Below, piece by piece: positions 7,707 to 17,283 of a DNA stretch of 64,000 nt. The first letter of the stretch is position 1, and each line of letters begins with the position of its first letter. The stretch lies in assembly GCF_900112305.1 (NCBI RefSeq), contig NZ_FOKT01000006.1, positions 310,001-374,000 on the forward strand. The letters run 5' to 3'. The translations under genes and the position numbers were made by a program. The DNA is from Microbulbifer thermotolerans. GTDB taxonomy: Bacteria > Pseudomonadota > Gammaproteobacteria > Pseudomonadales > Cellvibrionaceae. The notes beneath the pieces were generated by a model. It did not search any database, was not told the origin of the DNA, and worked only from the letters and a program-made list of their open reading frames with translations.

Positions 7707-10235
7707 GTGAAAAATAAAAGTCAAAGCCCCATGCGCAGTGCGGTGTTGCTCGGATGTTGCTCGGTAGCCACACTATTCAATGTTGCCATTGCGGAAGAGA
7801 TTGCAGCCAAGACGAAAACCAGGCCGTCTGACGCCCTGGAGGAAGTGGTGGTAACCGCGCAGAAGCGCGAGCAATCCGTGCAGGATGTACCGGTTTCCAT
7901 GCAGGTGCTGTCGGGCGACGTGGTTGAAGAATTGGGTGTGGATACTGGATTCGATATTGTTAAGTATCTTCCAGGCTTCGGTATTGATGACAGCAACGAA
8001 ATTCGTACTACTACACTGAAAACCCGCGGTATAGGCACTTTCACCAATTCCATTGGGCTGCAGTCATCCAACCTGGTGGTTGTGGATGGCGAGGTGCTGC
8101 CGCGCCAGTCCATGATGAACCTTGCTATCGCCGATGTGGAGCGGGTTGAGGCATTGCGTGGCCCCCAGGGAACGCTGTTTGGCCAGAATACCTCTACAGG
8201 TGTTATCCACTATGTGACAAAACGTCCGGATTTCGACAGTTTTTACGGTAGTGTCAAGGCGGAAGTGACCGATTTTAACGGCCGCTCGGTAAGTGGCGCG
8301 ATCAATATGCCAATCAATGATCACTGGGCGACCCGTGTCAATATTCAGCACAAAGAACAGGATGGCTGGATTCGCAACGAGTATCCCGGCGGCGAAGATG
8401 TGGGGATGGAAGAAAGCAAGGGTCTGCGCGGACAGCTGGCTTATGATGACGGCAGTAATCTCAATGTACTGGTGCGTCTGGACTACTCCGAGCGGGATAC
8501 CAATTGCTGCTCCATGGTAAAAGCCGAGGCCGATCCGTATTACGGGCCCAAACCTGTGGTGCGTATTGAGGGCGGTGTTGTCACTGCCTCCGCTTATAAC
8601 GAAATAGATTCCGAACCAGGGTTTAATGATTATGGGGAACCGGCAACGGCGCGTAACCCGATTTCCAACTATGGCACTATCGAAAATTCCGGCCTCTCAA
8701 CCGAAGTGAATTATGACTTCGACAACGGCATATCACTGACTTATCTGGCCAGTTACCGGGACTTCGAATTGAATAACAGCTCCGGTTTCTTCACCTTCAA
8801 GTTTCCTGTACACCGTGAGCATTTTGGCGGTAACGAGTCGGTTGAAGTTATTCAACAGGAGCTGCGGATCAGTGACTTTGATAACGACACCTTAAATTGG
8901 GTTTTAGGAGCTTTCTTCCACGATACCTCCGGTCAGCGCAGTGAAATTACCGACGGTTGCGTCGGTGGTGGCGGCGCTAGTTCCAGAGGCGTCATCGAGG
9001 ACGGTGTCATGATCGGTTGTGTCAGCAATGCGTCCGCCTTGGCCTTTATCGATCATTACGAATCGACTGGTATGCAGGACAGGTCTTTGCTCCAGGCCGA
9101 CCGCAACCTATCCTCGGGTGACTTTACCGCAGACTTCACGAATACCGCGATCTTCGGACAGCTGGAATATCAGATTACCGACAACTTAGATGCTACACTC
9201 GGATTCCGTGCTCTGCACGAGAAAAGTTCCGCTTCCTTTGATGCTCTCTGGCTACGTCCGCCGGTCGATGGCACAGGTATGGAAACCTATGCTGAAGTGT
9301 TGGCGATGTCCAAAACAGATCCGTCTCTGGTGCGCAATGATCTCCCGGGATCAAAATTCTCTGATTCCAATTCAGACTTTATTTACAAGGCGGTGCTGGG
9401 ATACGACTTCAGTGAGAATATCCGGGCATATGTGAATTACTCCACCGGTTACAAGGGCCCGTCTTACTTTGTGACCAGTAATACCAATCCGGATGAGGCG
9501 GAGTATTTTCCGACCCGCCCTGAACAGTCGACTAATATTGAGTTCGGATTGCGCACACGGTTGCTCGACGACAGGTTGCACTTCAATCTGACGTACTTTG
9601 ACATGACCGTGGAAGACTACCAGGTGCGCGCGTCGCGTTTGATTGATGAAGCGTCAAATACCATTTTTTCCGGATATGTAAACGCGGACGAGGTTCGCTC
9701 TACCGGCATTGAAGCCGACATGGTGTACAAGCTCAGCTCTGATTTGAAGTTGATTGCAAGCTATGCCAATTATGAAGCAACCTACGAGGATTTTGCCGAT
9801 ACTCCGGTGGACTGCCCCGGGGGTAGCCTCGCGGACCGGTGCAGTTCACTCGGAGGAAAAATTGTCTTCGATCAGACTGGATTGCCATTCCCGAACAATG
9901 CGGAAGAGCAGGCATTGGTCACAATCAATTACAATCGCGAGATTGGCGAAACCGGCTGGGATACCAATGTCAATATGGTATGGCGCTATGAGGGTGATTT
10001 TTCTCCATCTGCCAACATGATTGCGCAGGGTATTGAGCCGAACGCAGATTACGATGTCCTGGACCTCTATATTGGTATCGGCAACGACAAACTGCGCGGA
10101 AATCTGTTTGTTAAAAACCTGCTGGATGAGAGCTACACTACCTTCAAGTACCTCGACCAGTATGGCAATCAGGCATTGTTCTACCCGAGAGACTATGAGC
10201 GCTACTATGGTGCCAGTGTGACTTATATGTTCTGA
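7707..10235 (+). CDS. TonB-dependent outer-membrane receptor
   Basis: Imports a large ligand, here most likely carrageenan-derived oligosaccharides, across the outer membrane using TonB energy. The 842-residue protein starts with GTG (good GGGAAGG site 6 bases upstream) and a signal peptide ending near residue 29. A TonB-box-like EEVVVTAQKR follows at residues 45-54, then a plug domain (about 55-170, with the VERVEALRGPQGTLFGQNT stretch typical of this class) and a beta-barrel ending in aromatic Y-M-F, the outer-membrane insertion signal. No SusD partner is present, as usual outside Bacteroidota. It is monocistronic, with a strong terminator after it, and its promoter carries the locus operator. 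The family also includes siderophore receptors; the sugar role rests on context. Confidence 0.9.
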   Translation: MKNKSQSPMRSAVLLGCCSVATLFNVAIAEEIAAKTKTRPSDALEEVVVTAQKREQSVQDVPVSMQVLSGDVVEELGVDTGFDIVKYLPGFGIDDSNEIRTTTLKTRGIGTFTNSIGLQSSNLVVVDGEVLPRQSMMNLAIADVERVEALRGPQGTLFGQNTSTGVIHYVTKRPDFDSFYGSVKAEVTDFNGRSVSGAINMPINDHWATRVNIQHKEQDGWIRNEYPGGEDVGMEESKGLRGQLAYDDGSNLNVLVRLDYSERDTNCCSMVKAEADPYYGPKPVVRIEGGVVTASAYNEIDSEPGFNDYGEPATARNPISNYGTIENSGLSTEVNYDFDNGISLTYLASYRDFELNNSSGFFTFKFPVHREHFGGNESVEVIQQELRISDFDNDTLNWVLGAFFHDTSGQRSEITDGCVGGGGASSRGVIEDGVMIGCVSNASALAFIDHYESTGMQDRSLLQADRNLSSGDFTADFTNTAIFGQLEYQITDNLDATLGFRALHEKSSASFDALWLRPPVDGTGMETYAEVLAMSKTDPSLVRNDLPGSKFSDSNSDFIYKAVLGYDFSENIRAYVNYSTGYKGPSYFVTSNTNPDEAEYFPTRPEQSTNIEFGLRTRLLDDRLHFNLTYFDMTVEDYQVRASRLIDEASNTIFSGYVNADEVRSTGIEADMVYKLSSDLKLIASYANYEATYEDFADTPVDCPGGSLADRCSSLGGKIVFDQTGLPFPNNAEEQALVTINYNREIGETGWDTNVNMVWRYEGDFSPSANMIAQGIEPNADYDVLDLYIGIGNDKLRGNLFVKNLLDESYTTFKYLDQYGNQALFYPRDYERYYGASVTYMF

Positions 10236-10262
10236 TGCCATTTTAGGATCGATGTTGTAATT

Positions 10263-10312
10263 AGCCCCTGATGCCTTTCTGGTTGTTTGTCCGGATGCTC
10301 AGGGGCTTTTTT
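10263..10312 (+). terminator. Rho-independent terminator after TonB receptor gene
   Basis: AGCCCCTGA (10263-10271) pairs perfectly with TCAGGGGCT (10299-10307), 27-nt loop, followed by a run of T. Confidence 0.8.
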
Positions 10313-10411
10313 CTGCGGAATTTATGGCCGTTTGATATTCGGGTTATAGGTGCCTGAAATCCGGCTGGGAAATAACCGGTATAACGGGAAAATACCTGTA
10401 TGGTTAGTGCA

Positions 10412-11833
10412 ATGAAAAAATTACTACTCATTTTATTGTCATTCATTTTTGTTCAATTAGCTTGTGCCGATGGCAAGGATAAAAACCGATTGCCCAACAT
10501 CGTTCTAATACTAGCCGATGATGCGGGTTATAACGATTTTGGTTTCCAGGGTAGCGAGGTGATGCAGACCCCCAATTTGGACAAGCTGGCGTCTGAGGGG
10601 ATCCGTTTTACCCAGGGTTATGTATCGGACGCCACTTGTGGTCCTTCGCGAGCCGGTCTGATGACTGGAAAATACCAGCAGAGGTTCGGTTACGAAGAGA
10701 TTAATGTACCGGGGTTCATGAGTGAAAATTCAGCGCTCAAGGGGGCGGAGATGGGTCTTCCTCTGGAACAGAAAACCATGGCGGAATACCTGAAAGATCG
10801 TGGATACAGAACCGCTATGATCGGAAAGTGGCACCTGGGAGACGCGGACCGCTACCACCCGTTAAAGCGGGGGTTTGATGAGTTTTATGGATTTCGCGGC
10901 GGCGACCGCAGTTATTTTAAATATGATGAGGCGAATCCGCTGGGCAATGTCGAGGCTGCCTTTGATAAAAAGTTAGAACGTGGATTTGGCCATTATGAAG
11001 AGCATGAAGGTTACCTGACCGATGTGCTGGCCGATGAAGCGGTAGATTTCATCGGCAAAAACCGCGATAAGCCTTTTTTCGTCTACCTGGCCTTTAACGC
11101 AGTACATACGCCAATGGAGGCGCTGGAGGAAGATATGCGTCGCTTCCCACAGCTTTCCGGTAAGCGCCGTGAGCTGGCGGCGATGACCTTGGCCATGGAC
11201 CGGGGAATCGGGCGCGTTATGGACCAGCTGGAACAATTGCGATTGACGGAAAATACGATCGTCGTTTTCTCCAATGACAATGGCGGCCCGTCGGATAAAA
11301 ACGGGTCCAGCAACTATCCTCTGGCTGGAACCAAATCCAATCACTTGGAGGGCGGACTGCGGGTTCCCTTCCTGATGCGCTGGCCGGAGAAGTTGGCTGG
11401 CGGCGTTGATTACGATTTTCCCGTATCCACCTTGGATCTGTTGCCGACCTTTTACGAAGCCGCGGGTGGAGAAAAGTATGCGTCGGTTCTAGATGGTGTC
11501 AATCTGATTCCCTATCTGACAGGGGAAAAGCGCGGACGTCCACACCAGACATTGTTCTGGAAAAAGGAGACCCGGGCTGTAATTCGTGACGGCGACTGGA
11601 AGCTGATCCGTTATCCAGACCGCCCGGCGGAACTCTATAACCTGGCAGAGGACATCGGCGAGCAGAATGACCTTGCGGCGGTGCATCCGCAGAGAGTGCG
11701 GAGCATGTTCAAGAAGCTCTTTGCCTGGGAGCTGACCCTGCAGCGCCCGCTTTGGCTGCTAAAGCGCAAGTATGAAAAATACGATATCGACCGCATGGAT
11801 CAATACCGTGTACCAAAAAAGCCGGATGCCTGA
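10412..11833 (+). CDS. Sulfatase, family S1
   Basis: Desulfates galactan oligosaccharides in the periplasm or at the surface. The 473-residue protein has a hydrophobic signal ([13 protein letters not shown]), the metal-binding [13 protein letters not shown] segment, C-G-P-S-R with Cys76 as formylglycine precursor, GKWHLG near residue 145 and an SNDNGG metal-site motif near 285. ATG at 10412 begins the signal peptide; another ATG four codons earlier is possible. It is paralogous to the sulfatase at 1-1127, suggesting a duplication that left one copy on each side of the receptor and cytochrome. It is followed after 16 bp by a galactonate-dehydratase-like gene, so the two are probably cotranscribed. 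Confidence 0.93.
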   Translation: MKKLLLILLSFIFVQLACADGKDKNRLPNIVLILADDAGYNDFGFQGSEVMQTPNLDKLASEGIRFTQGYVSDATCGPSRAGLMTGKYQQRFGYEEINVPGFMSENSALKGAEMGLPLEQKTMAEYLKDRGYRTAMIGKWHLGDADRYHPLKRGFDEFYGFRGGDRSYFKYDEANPLGNVEAAFDKKLERGFGHYEEHEGYLTDVLADEAVDFIGKNRDKPFFVYLAFNAVHTPMEALEEDMRRFPQLSGKRRELAAMTLAMDRGIGRVMDQLEQLRLTENTIVVFSNDNGGPSDKNGSSNYPLAGTKSNHLEGGLRVPFLMRWPEKLAGGVDYDFPVSTLDLLPTFYEAAGGEKYASVLDGVNLIPYLTGEKRGRPHQTLFWKKETRAVIRDGDWKLIRYPDRPAELYNLAEDIGEQNDLAAVHPQRVRSMFKKLFAWELTLQRPLWLLKRKYEKYDIDRMDQYRVPKKPDA

Positions 11834-11849
11834 GCCTGAGGATAATGCT

Positions 11850-13013
11850 TTGAAAATTGAATCCATAGAAAGCTTATTTGGCGCAGTGGGCAGCAGAAAC
11901 CAGCTGCTGGTCAAGGTGGTTACCGAGAGCGGTCTGGTGGGCTGGGGCGAGTCTGGACTCTCCGGCCGCGAGCACGCGGTCATCGGTGCGGTGAAACACT
12001 TCGCGGCGTTTCTGCGCGGGAAGGACCCGCGGCAAATCGGCCGTCTGTGGCAGGAGATCTATCGCAGTCAGTACTTTGAGGGAGGTAGAGTGCTGACTGC
12101 GGCTATGTCCGCCATCGATATTGCCCTGTACGATATTGTCGGCAAGGCTCTGCAGGTTCCCGTCTATCAACTGCTTGGTGGAAAACAGCGGGAACGCATC
12201 CCCTGTTTTGCCTGCTGCTATACCGAAGCCGACCCCGATCACCTGGATGCGCTGGCCGAAGAAGTCAAAGCTCTGATCGACCTGGGGTGGACCTGTATCC
12301 GTGTTATTCCCGCCGGCTTTAATAATCCAGAATTTTTCCAGCCCGCTGAATCCATCGCCCGAACCGCCCAGTGTCTCGGTATGTTGCGGGAAATAATCGG
12401 CCCCGACATCACCCTCGGAATAGACTATCACCACCGTCTCAGTGTCGCCGAGGCGGCATCGTTTTGTCAGCGTTTGGCTCCGGGAACCCTGGACTTCCTG
12501 GAAGAGCCGATCCGCAATGAGTCGCCGGATGCCTATGCTGCTTTGCGCAGCATGACAGACGTGCCCTTTGCGATCGGCGAAGAATTCAGCTCCAAATGGG
12601 CTGCGGTGCCCTTTGTACAACGTGGCCTCACCCAATACCTGAGGGTGGATGTGTGCAATATTGGTGGCTTCACCGAGGCAATGAAAGCCGCCGCTTTGGC
12701 GGAGATGTATTATGTGGACGTAATGCCGCATAATCCGCTGGGTCCGGTTTGTACCGCCGCTTCAAACCACTTTGCGGCAGCGGTAGCCAACTTCAGCCTG
12801 ATGGAGACCCACCAGGGGCCTTTCTGTACTTTCGGCTTTCACGACCGGGCTCTGTTTCCTGTTCAGCACACATTGGATAAAACCGCATTTGTACTGCCGG
12901 ATTTGCCCGGGCTCGGTGTGGAAGTCAATGAAGCGGCATTTCGCGCATCGCCACCAGTTGCCGCAGAAGCGCCACATCTGCGGAAATCCGATGGTTCTGT
13001 CACCAATTGGTGA
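11850..13013 (+). CDS. dgoD: D-galactonate dehydratase-like enolase-superfamily protein (DgoD type)
   Basis: Predicted to dehydrate D-galactonate to 2-keto-3-deoxygalactonate in the cytoplasm. Metal ligands read as Asp192, Glu218 and Glu244 with bases His194 (in D-Y-H-H-R) and His294 (in P-H-N-P-L-G-P). The 26/26/50 spacing is that of E. coli DgoD as I recall it. The 388-residue length fits. TTG at 11850 is preferred: GAGGA lies about 8 bases upstream, the paralogue at 39925 begins at the equivalent MKI, and the sulfatase then ends cleanly upstream. An ATG at 11826 would overlap that gene by 8 bp. With the SMP-30 lactonase next door and the SDR at 16170 it forms an oxidative (De Ley-Doudoroff) D-galactose route feeding the same KDGal pool as anhydrogalactose. 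Related sugar-acid dehydratase activities are possible. Confidence 0.78.
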   Translation: MKIESIESLFGAVGSRNQLLVKVVTESGLVGWGESGLSGREHAVIGAVKHFAAFLRGKDPRQIGRLWQEIYRSQYFEGGRVLTAAMSAIDIALYDIVGKALQVPVYQLLGGKQRERIPCFACCYTEADPDHLDALAEEVKALIDLGWTCIRVIPAGFNNPEFFQPAESIARTAQCLGMLREIIGPDITLGIDYHHRLSVAEAASFCQRLAPGTLDFLEEPIRNESPDAYAALRSMTDVPFAIGEEFSSKWAAVPFVQRGLTQYLRVDVCNIGGFTEAMKAAALAEMYYVDVMPHNPLGPVCTAASNHFAAAVANFSLMETHQGPFCTFGFHDRALFPVQHTLDKTAFVLPDLPGLGVEVNEAAFRASPPVAAEAPHLRKSDGSVTNW

Positions 13014-13035
13014 TTCACATACCGCAGAGTGATTG

Positions 13036-14055
13036 ATGAAAAATATAAACCAACGACTTCCTATTTGTCGCAGACAGTTGTTGCTGAGTTTGCTGGCCTG
13101 TGGCCTGGGCTTATCTCGGCAAGGTATCGCCGCATCAAAGGAGAATCCAATCGTGACCAATCAAGTGTCCGGTGAGGCCGCGGCTATTCGGCCTGAAATA
13201 TTTGATGAGCGGGAGTGCAGCCTGGGTGAGGGTCCATTGTGGCATCCACAAAGGGAGACTCTGTACTGGGTGGATATCCTTAGTCGACGGCTGCTGGGCA
13301 AAGGGCCTGACGGGGCTCAGGCATGGGAATTGGGGGAAATGCCTACCGCCATTGGTTGGGTAGATCGAGAGCGTCTTTTGGTCGCCTGCGAGAGTGGACT
13401 CAATCTGTTTGACTTGGAATCCGGGCAGAAACAGCTTTTGTGTACACTGGAACCGGATATTCCTTCCAACCGCAGCAACGACGGCCGCGCCGACCCCTGG
13501 GGCGGATTCTGGATAGGAACCATGAGTAAAAACGGGGAGGCCGGTTGCGGGAATCTCTATCGTTGGTACCGGGGAACTTTGCGTAAACTGGTTGAGGGGC
13601 TCTCTGTACCCAATGGGCTCTGTTTCGATCGCAGGCGCAACTTGGGCTATTACGCGGACTCAGCGGAAAACCTTATTTATCGCCTGGCTCTGGATCCCGA
13701 TACGGGATGGCCTTCGGGGGCACCGGAAATATTTCTGGATTTTCGCGAACAGGGAATGATTCCCGACGGCGCAGTGCTGGACGTGGATGGAGGCCTGTGG
13801 ACATCCCTGTGGGACGGGGCGCGTACGGTTTGTTATGGACCTGACGGTAAAGAGCGCGGCGCATTGTTCGCGGCCACACCCCGCACGACGTGTCCGGCGT
13901 TTGGTGGGCCGGACTATACAGACCTGTATGTTACTACGGCGGCCGTCGGGGTAGAGAATGCGGCGGATACCCCGACGCCCGCGGGTGTTACCTTGGTTTT
14001 TAAAAATGCAGTGAAAGGGCGCCCTGAGCCTGCGGTTGTGCTGGAGGGGGCCTGA
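13036..14055 (+). CDS. SMP-30/gluconolactonase-family sugar lactonase (exported?)
   Basis: Predicted to open an aldonolactone, most likely D-galactono-lactone made by a galactose dehydrogenase. The 339-residue protein has the SMP-30/LRE six-bladed propeller signature: metal Glu in CSLGEGPLWHP, the R-S-N-D-G-R-A-D-P segment, the P-N-G-L-C-F-D segment and the D-G-A-V-L-D-V-D-G-G-L-W segment. Unlike the copy at 50691 it begins with a hydrophobic stretch (about residues 12-32) preceded by C-R-R-Q, so it may be exported, possibly by the Tat route. That would put the lactonase in the periplasm, which is odd for a cytoplasmic pathway. ATG at 13036 follows the dehydratase by 22 bp. Promoter and operator for the next operon lie just downstream. 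Confidence 0.8.
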   Translation: MKNINQRLPICRRQLLLSLLACGLGLSRQGIAASKENPIVTNQVSGEAAAIRPEIFDERECSLGEGPLWHPQRETLYWVDILSRRLLGKGPDGAQAWELGEMPTAIGWVDRERLLVACESGLNLFDLESGQKQLLCTLEPDIPSNRSNDGRADPWGGFWIGTMSKNGEAGCGNLYRWYRGTLRKLVEGLSVPNGLCFDRRRNLGYYADSAENLIYRLALDPDTGWPSGAPEIFLDFREQGMIPDGAVLDVDGGLWTSLWDGARTVCYGPDGKERGALFAATPRTTCPAFGGPDYTDLYVTTAAVGVENAADTPTPAGVTLVFKNAVKGRPEPAVVLEGA

Positions 14056-14262
14056 GAAGCCTGGTTCCGCACAAGATTTTTTCCGCGCGCAGGAAATTAT
14101 GGCGGCGGAGGGTGCCCGCCGGCTTTCTGCCGCGGGCCGCTACGCCGGACCCGCATTACACAATCGCGCGGATTGGTGCTCCACACCCCTGTGCAGTGCC
14201 TTTTCTTAAAAAAACAGCCCCAGGTGGCCGAGGTCGAATTGCCTGAGATGTAGACTTGGGTA

Positions 14263-14291
14263 TTGCTGATCTAAACATCATATGTTTAAAT
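14263..14291 (+). promoter_or_regulatory. Promoter with TAAACAT-CAT-ATGTTTA operator (sugar porter)
   Basis: TTGCTG (14263-14268), 17-bp spacer, TTAAAT (14286-14291). The perfect 7+3+7 palindrome at 14272-14288 fills the spacer and starts 9 bases after the first base of the -35. The gene begins 42 bases downstream. Confidence 0.72.
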
Positions 14292-14330
14292 ATATCGCAT
14301 AATTAATAACGGTTTTTCACCGGGTGTAAA

Positions 14331-16022
14331 ATGAATAACAACACAGCCGATGTCGGCACCATGGGTGTGGCCGGCGTCTCCCAGGTGGCGGGTAATGCCG
14401 GCAGCAGCGTCACCCGATTCGCATTGATCGCCGCATTTGGCAGTTTTGTATTTGGCCTCGATGCTGCAAATATTTCTGGTGCCGTGCGGTTTGTCAGCTC
14501 ACAATTTGAGCTCTCGGCCATGCAGGTGGGCACTTTGGTGGGATGTGCCATTGTCGGGGTGATTCTCGCCTTGTTTTTTACCGGCGGCTTTTGTGAACGG
14601 TTCGGGCGCAAAAAAATCCTGCTGGCCATTGCCGCAACCTACTCACTCTCCACATTAATTTCCGCTTTCGCCACCGGCTATACCATGCTGGTGATCGGTC
14701 GCTTTATCGGCGGTGTAGCCTTTGCCTCAATCACCGTCTCCGCCATGTATATCGGCGAAGTGGCTCCGCCGGATAAGCGCGGTAAGTTTGTCGCGATCAA
14801 TCAGTTGCTGATCACCATCGGCAGCTTGTTGGCGTTTATCGTTAATTTTTTTCTGGTTAAGGCTCTGGCGGAAAGCAGTTGGCTGAATAACGATAATGTC
14901 TGGCGCTTTATGCTGGGATTCGAACTACTGCCAAACATTATCTGGTTTTCCCTGCTGCTGACGATTCCAGAATCTCCCCGCTGGTTGGTGACCCAAGGGC
15001 GCATTGAAGAGGCTCGCGATGTGTTTTCCAGAGTGGGTCCGGCCTCCCACGCCGACCGTCTGGTTGCAAGCGTACGCGAAAGTATCGATAGGGATAGCCG
15101 AAATACCACAGTTGCACAGCTGAAATGTCTCTTCGGTAAACCGATGCGTCTGGTACTGGCATTGGCTGTATGCTACGCCGTGGTACAAGGCGCCACGGGC
15201 ATGAATGCGGTTCTTTTTTACGCGCCGACGGTTTTCGAGCAGGTCGGCATGAGCGTGGAAGACAGTTTTATGCAGACGGTTGTGCTGGGTGCGGTTGCGG
15301 TAATTTTTACCCTGGTGGCCATTACCTGCGTGGAAAAGCTGGGTCGCCGTTTCCTGACACTGGTGGGGCTGGCGTTGATCGCCGTTGCCCATGTTTCCAC
15401 CTGGTACGGTTTTGACTCGGCCCACTATACGCTGAGTGCGTCTGCACTGGAAACCCTACAGGCGCAACAGGTGGACACTGCACCGCTGCAGTCTTTTGTA
15501 GGCAAGGTGTATGAAGATGACGTGGCGTTGAAGCAGGATCTTGCAGCGGTTTACTCCAAGAAAGATCTCCCGCTTGTTAGCGGGGCGATTATTAACGCGA
15601 CAATCGATATCAATGGGATTTTTGTCCTGTTTGGTATCTTCGCCTTCCTCGCCGCATTCAATATGTCCATCGGACCGGTCATGTGGGTGATTTTTTCGGA
15701 GGTTTTCTCCAGCCGGGTGCGCAGCGTAGCGATGCCATTTGCCGCCTTGGTACAGAGTATTTCCAGTTATTTGATTCAGCAGTTCTTTCCCTGGCAGCTG
15801 GAGAACCTGGGGGCAGCCAATACCTTCCTGAACTATGGTGCCCTCGCGTTCGGGGGTTTAATAATCATGCTGTTTCTGCTGCCGGAGACAAAAAACAAAT
15901 CGATTGAGCAGATCGAAAAAGACCTAGTGTATTCTCGGGTTTCTGGCGCTTCCCAGGGAAGTTCTGATGAGATTGCTCCCTGCGATAGAGCGGATCCTGG
16001 GTCAGAGGGGAAGAGCGAATAA
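14331..16022 (+). CDS. MFS sugar porter (SP family), probable galactose/anhydrogalactose:H+ symporter
   Basis: Inner-membrane sugar uptake. The 563-residue protein has about 12 membrane segments and the hallmarks of the sugar-porter family: GLDAANISGA in TM1, R-F-I-G-G-V-A-F-A-S in TM4, PESPRWL at the end of the first half, a Q-G-A-T-G-M-N TM7 motif, and the terminal PETKNKS. A long external loop (about residues 365-420) separates TM9 and TM10. The second copy at 37508 shares this loop, so the two are paralogues serving the carrageenan-type and agar-type loci. An SDR gene follows in the same transcription unit, which ends at a terminator near 17.0 kb. The operator upstream places it under the tandem GntR regulators. 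Substrate is inferred from context. Confidence 0.85.
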   Translation: MNNNTADVGTMGVAGVSQVAGNAGSSVTRFALIAAFGSFVFGLDAANISGAVRFVSSQFELSAMQVGTLVGCAIVGVILALFFTGGFCERFGRKKILLAIAATYSLSTLISAFATGYTMLVIGRFIGGVAFASITVSAMYIGEVAPPDKRGKFVAINQLLITIGSLLAFIVNFFLVKALAESSWLNNDNVWRFMLGFELLPNIIWFSLLLTIPESPRWLVTQGRIEEARDVFSRVGPASHADRLVASVRESIDRDSRNTTVAQLKCLFGKPMRLVLALAVCYAVVQGATGMNAVLFYAPTVFEQVGMSVEDSFMQTVVLGAVAVIFTLVAITCVEKLGRRFLTLVGLALIAVAHVSTWYGFDSAHYTLSASALETLQAQQVDTAPLQSFVGKVYEDDVALKQDLAAVYSKKDLPLVSGAIINATIDINGIFVLFGIFAFLAAFNMSIGPVMWVIFSEVFSSRVRSVAMPFAALVQSISSYLIQQFFPWQLENLGAANTFLNYGALAFGGLIIMLFLLPETKNKSIEQIEKDLVYSRVSGASQGSSDEIAPCDRADPGSEGKSE

Positions 16023-16026
16023 TGAG

Positions 16027-16161
16027 ATGGGCAGTTCGATATCATTGGATATAGGGATTTGTTTGTACGTTTTCGCTATGTCCATCGTATTGCCTGAGTG
16101 CTCCGCAACCAATAACAACAGTTACGCGCCCAAAGCAGAAGTTCCCCAGTTGAGTTTGTGA
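16027..16161 (+). CDS. Possible small peptide gene
   Basis: A 44-codon frame fills the space between porter and SDR, starting 4 bases after the porter stop. The product would have a hydrophobic stretch (ICLYVFAMSIVL) and a hydrophilic tail, resembling a bare signal or membrane peptide. There is no clear ribosome binding site and no family match that I can name. It may be chance. Confidence 0.18.
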   Translation: MGSSISLDIGICLYVFAMSIVLPECSATNNNSYAPKAEVPQLSL

Positions 16162-16169
16162 GGTGGCAG

Positions 16170-16949
16170 ATGTCAGCGCGACTGAAAAATCAGATCGCAA
16201 TTATTACCGGTGCGGCAGACGGCATTGGCCGCGCCATCGCCGAGCGGTACCTGGCCGAAGGGGCAAAAGTTTGTATCGCAGATATTAATGCGGACTTGGG
16301 TCAGGAAGCGGCCGACCGCCTGAACAGGGAAGGGCCGGGAGCGACATTCGTGCATACGGATGTCGCGGATCCGGAGGCTGTACAGGCTATGGTAGCCGAG
16401 ACCTGCAGGCGCTTGGGGAATCCCTCAATTCTGGTGAACAACGCAGCGCTGATTGAGGTGGGGAAAGATGCGTTGTCTGTATCGGATGATGCCTGGAGGC
16501 GCAATTTTGCGGTAAATCTGGATGGTTATTGGCATTGTTGCCGCACAGTTTTGCCCCTGATGAAAGAAGCGGGTGGCGGGAGCATTATCAATATCGGTTC
16601 TGTACATGCCTTCCAAATCGTTCCGCAGTATTTTCCTTATGCAGTAACCAAGCATGCGATCATCGGATTGACCCGCAATCTTGCGGTGGAGTACGGCCCT
16701 TTCAATATTCGAGTGAACGCTCTCTGCCCGGGCATGGTGGAAACCCCAAATGCCTTCAAAGCCTGGGAGGCAACGGGTGACCCGGATGCCGCGCGGGCCG
16801 CCATCGCGACAATACATCCGCTCAGGCGCAATGCCAGTATGGAGGAAATTGCCTATCCGGCGGTGTTTTTGGCCAGTCATGAATCCAGCTTTATGACCGG
16901 ACAGAGTCTGATTGTAGACGGCGGCCGCTCGGTGGTTTACCACGATTAA
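16170..16949 (+). CDS. Short-chain dehydrogenase/reductase, candidate D-galactose 1-dehydrogenase
   Basis: NAD(P)-dependent oxidoreductase of the classical SDR family, 259 residues, cytoplasmic. Visible: glycine-rich T-G-A-A-D-G-I-G near the N-terminus, D-I-N after beta-2 (suggesting NAD preference), N-N-A near residue 90, catalytic Ser in I-G-S-V-H, and Tyr/Lys in Y-A-V-T-K. ATG at 16170 follows GAGGTGG. Cotranscribed with the sugar porter. In a locus that also has a lactonase and a galactonate dehydratase, oxidation of D-galactose to galactonolactone is the simplest role. SDRs are too diverse to fix this from sequence alone; an anhydrosugar or keto-sugar reductase role is the alternative. 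Confidence 0.82.
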   Translation: MSARLKNQIAIITGAADGIGRAIAERYLAEGAKVCIADINADLGQEAADRLNREGPGATFVHTDVADPEAVQAMVAETCRRLGNPSILVNNAALIEVGKDALSVSDDAWRRNFAVNLDGYWHCCRTVLPLMKEAGGGSIINIGSVHAFQIVPQYFPYAVTKHAIIGLTRNLAVEYGPFNIRVNALCPGMVETPNAFKAWEATGDPDAARAAIATIHPLRRNASMEEIAYPAVFLASHESSFMTGQSLIVDGGRSVVYHD

Positions 16950-16992
16950 TCACTTATCTCTTTACTTTGTACCTCGCGTGTAAAGTTTTTGC

Positions 16993-17021
16993 GCTGATCT
17001 CTCTTGCGGATCAGCTTTTTT
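16993..17021 (+). terminator. Rho-independent terminator after porter-SDR operon
   Basis: GCTGATC (16993-16999) pairs with GATCAGC (17009-17015), 9-nt loop, followed by TTTTTT and a further pyrimidine run. Confidence 0.85.
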
Positions 17022-17133
17022 CTTTTTTTCTTTTCTTTAGCTCGGACTCATTCGGTGTATCAGGGCTGCGGGTTGTTACACGGAGAATAGGATTCATTGC
17101 CGTGTGCCTGTATTGAGGTGTAGGCAAAACATC

Positions 17134-17162
17134 TTGTTTGTATAAACATCATATGTTTAAAT
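17134..17162 (+). promoter_or_regulatory. Promoter with TAAACAT-CAT-ATGTTTA operator (aldehyde dehydrogenase operon)
   Basis: TTGTTT (17134-17139), 17-bp spacer, TTAAAT (17157-17162), with the perfect palindrome at 17143-17159. The arrangement is base-for-base the same as at 14263 and 23030. The gene starts 124 bases after the operator. Confidence 0.72.
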
Positions 17163-17283
17163 TGTCGGCAACGGCAATAGCGGTTCTTGTCGCCTGACAG
17201 ATGCCAGATTGCCGCGAGACGAACACCGGGTATAGCACGATTTTGCCGCTGTACACGCTGGTGAGGGGCCTATAGGGGGATTT

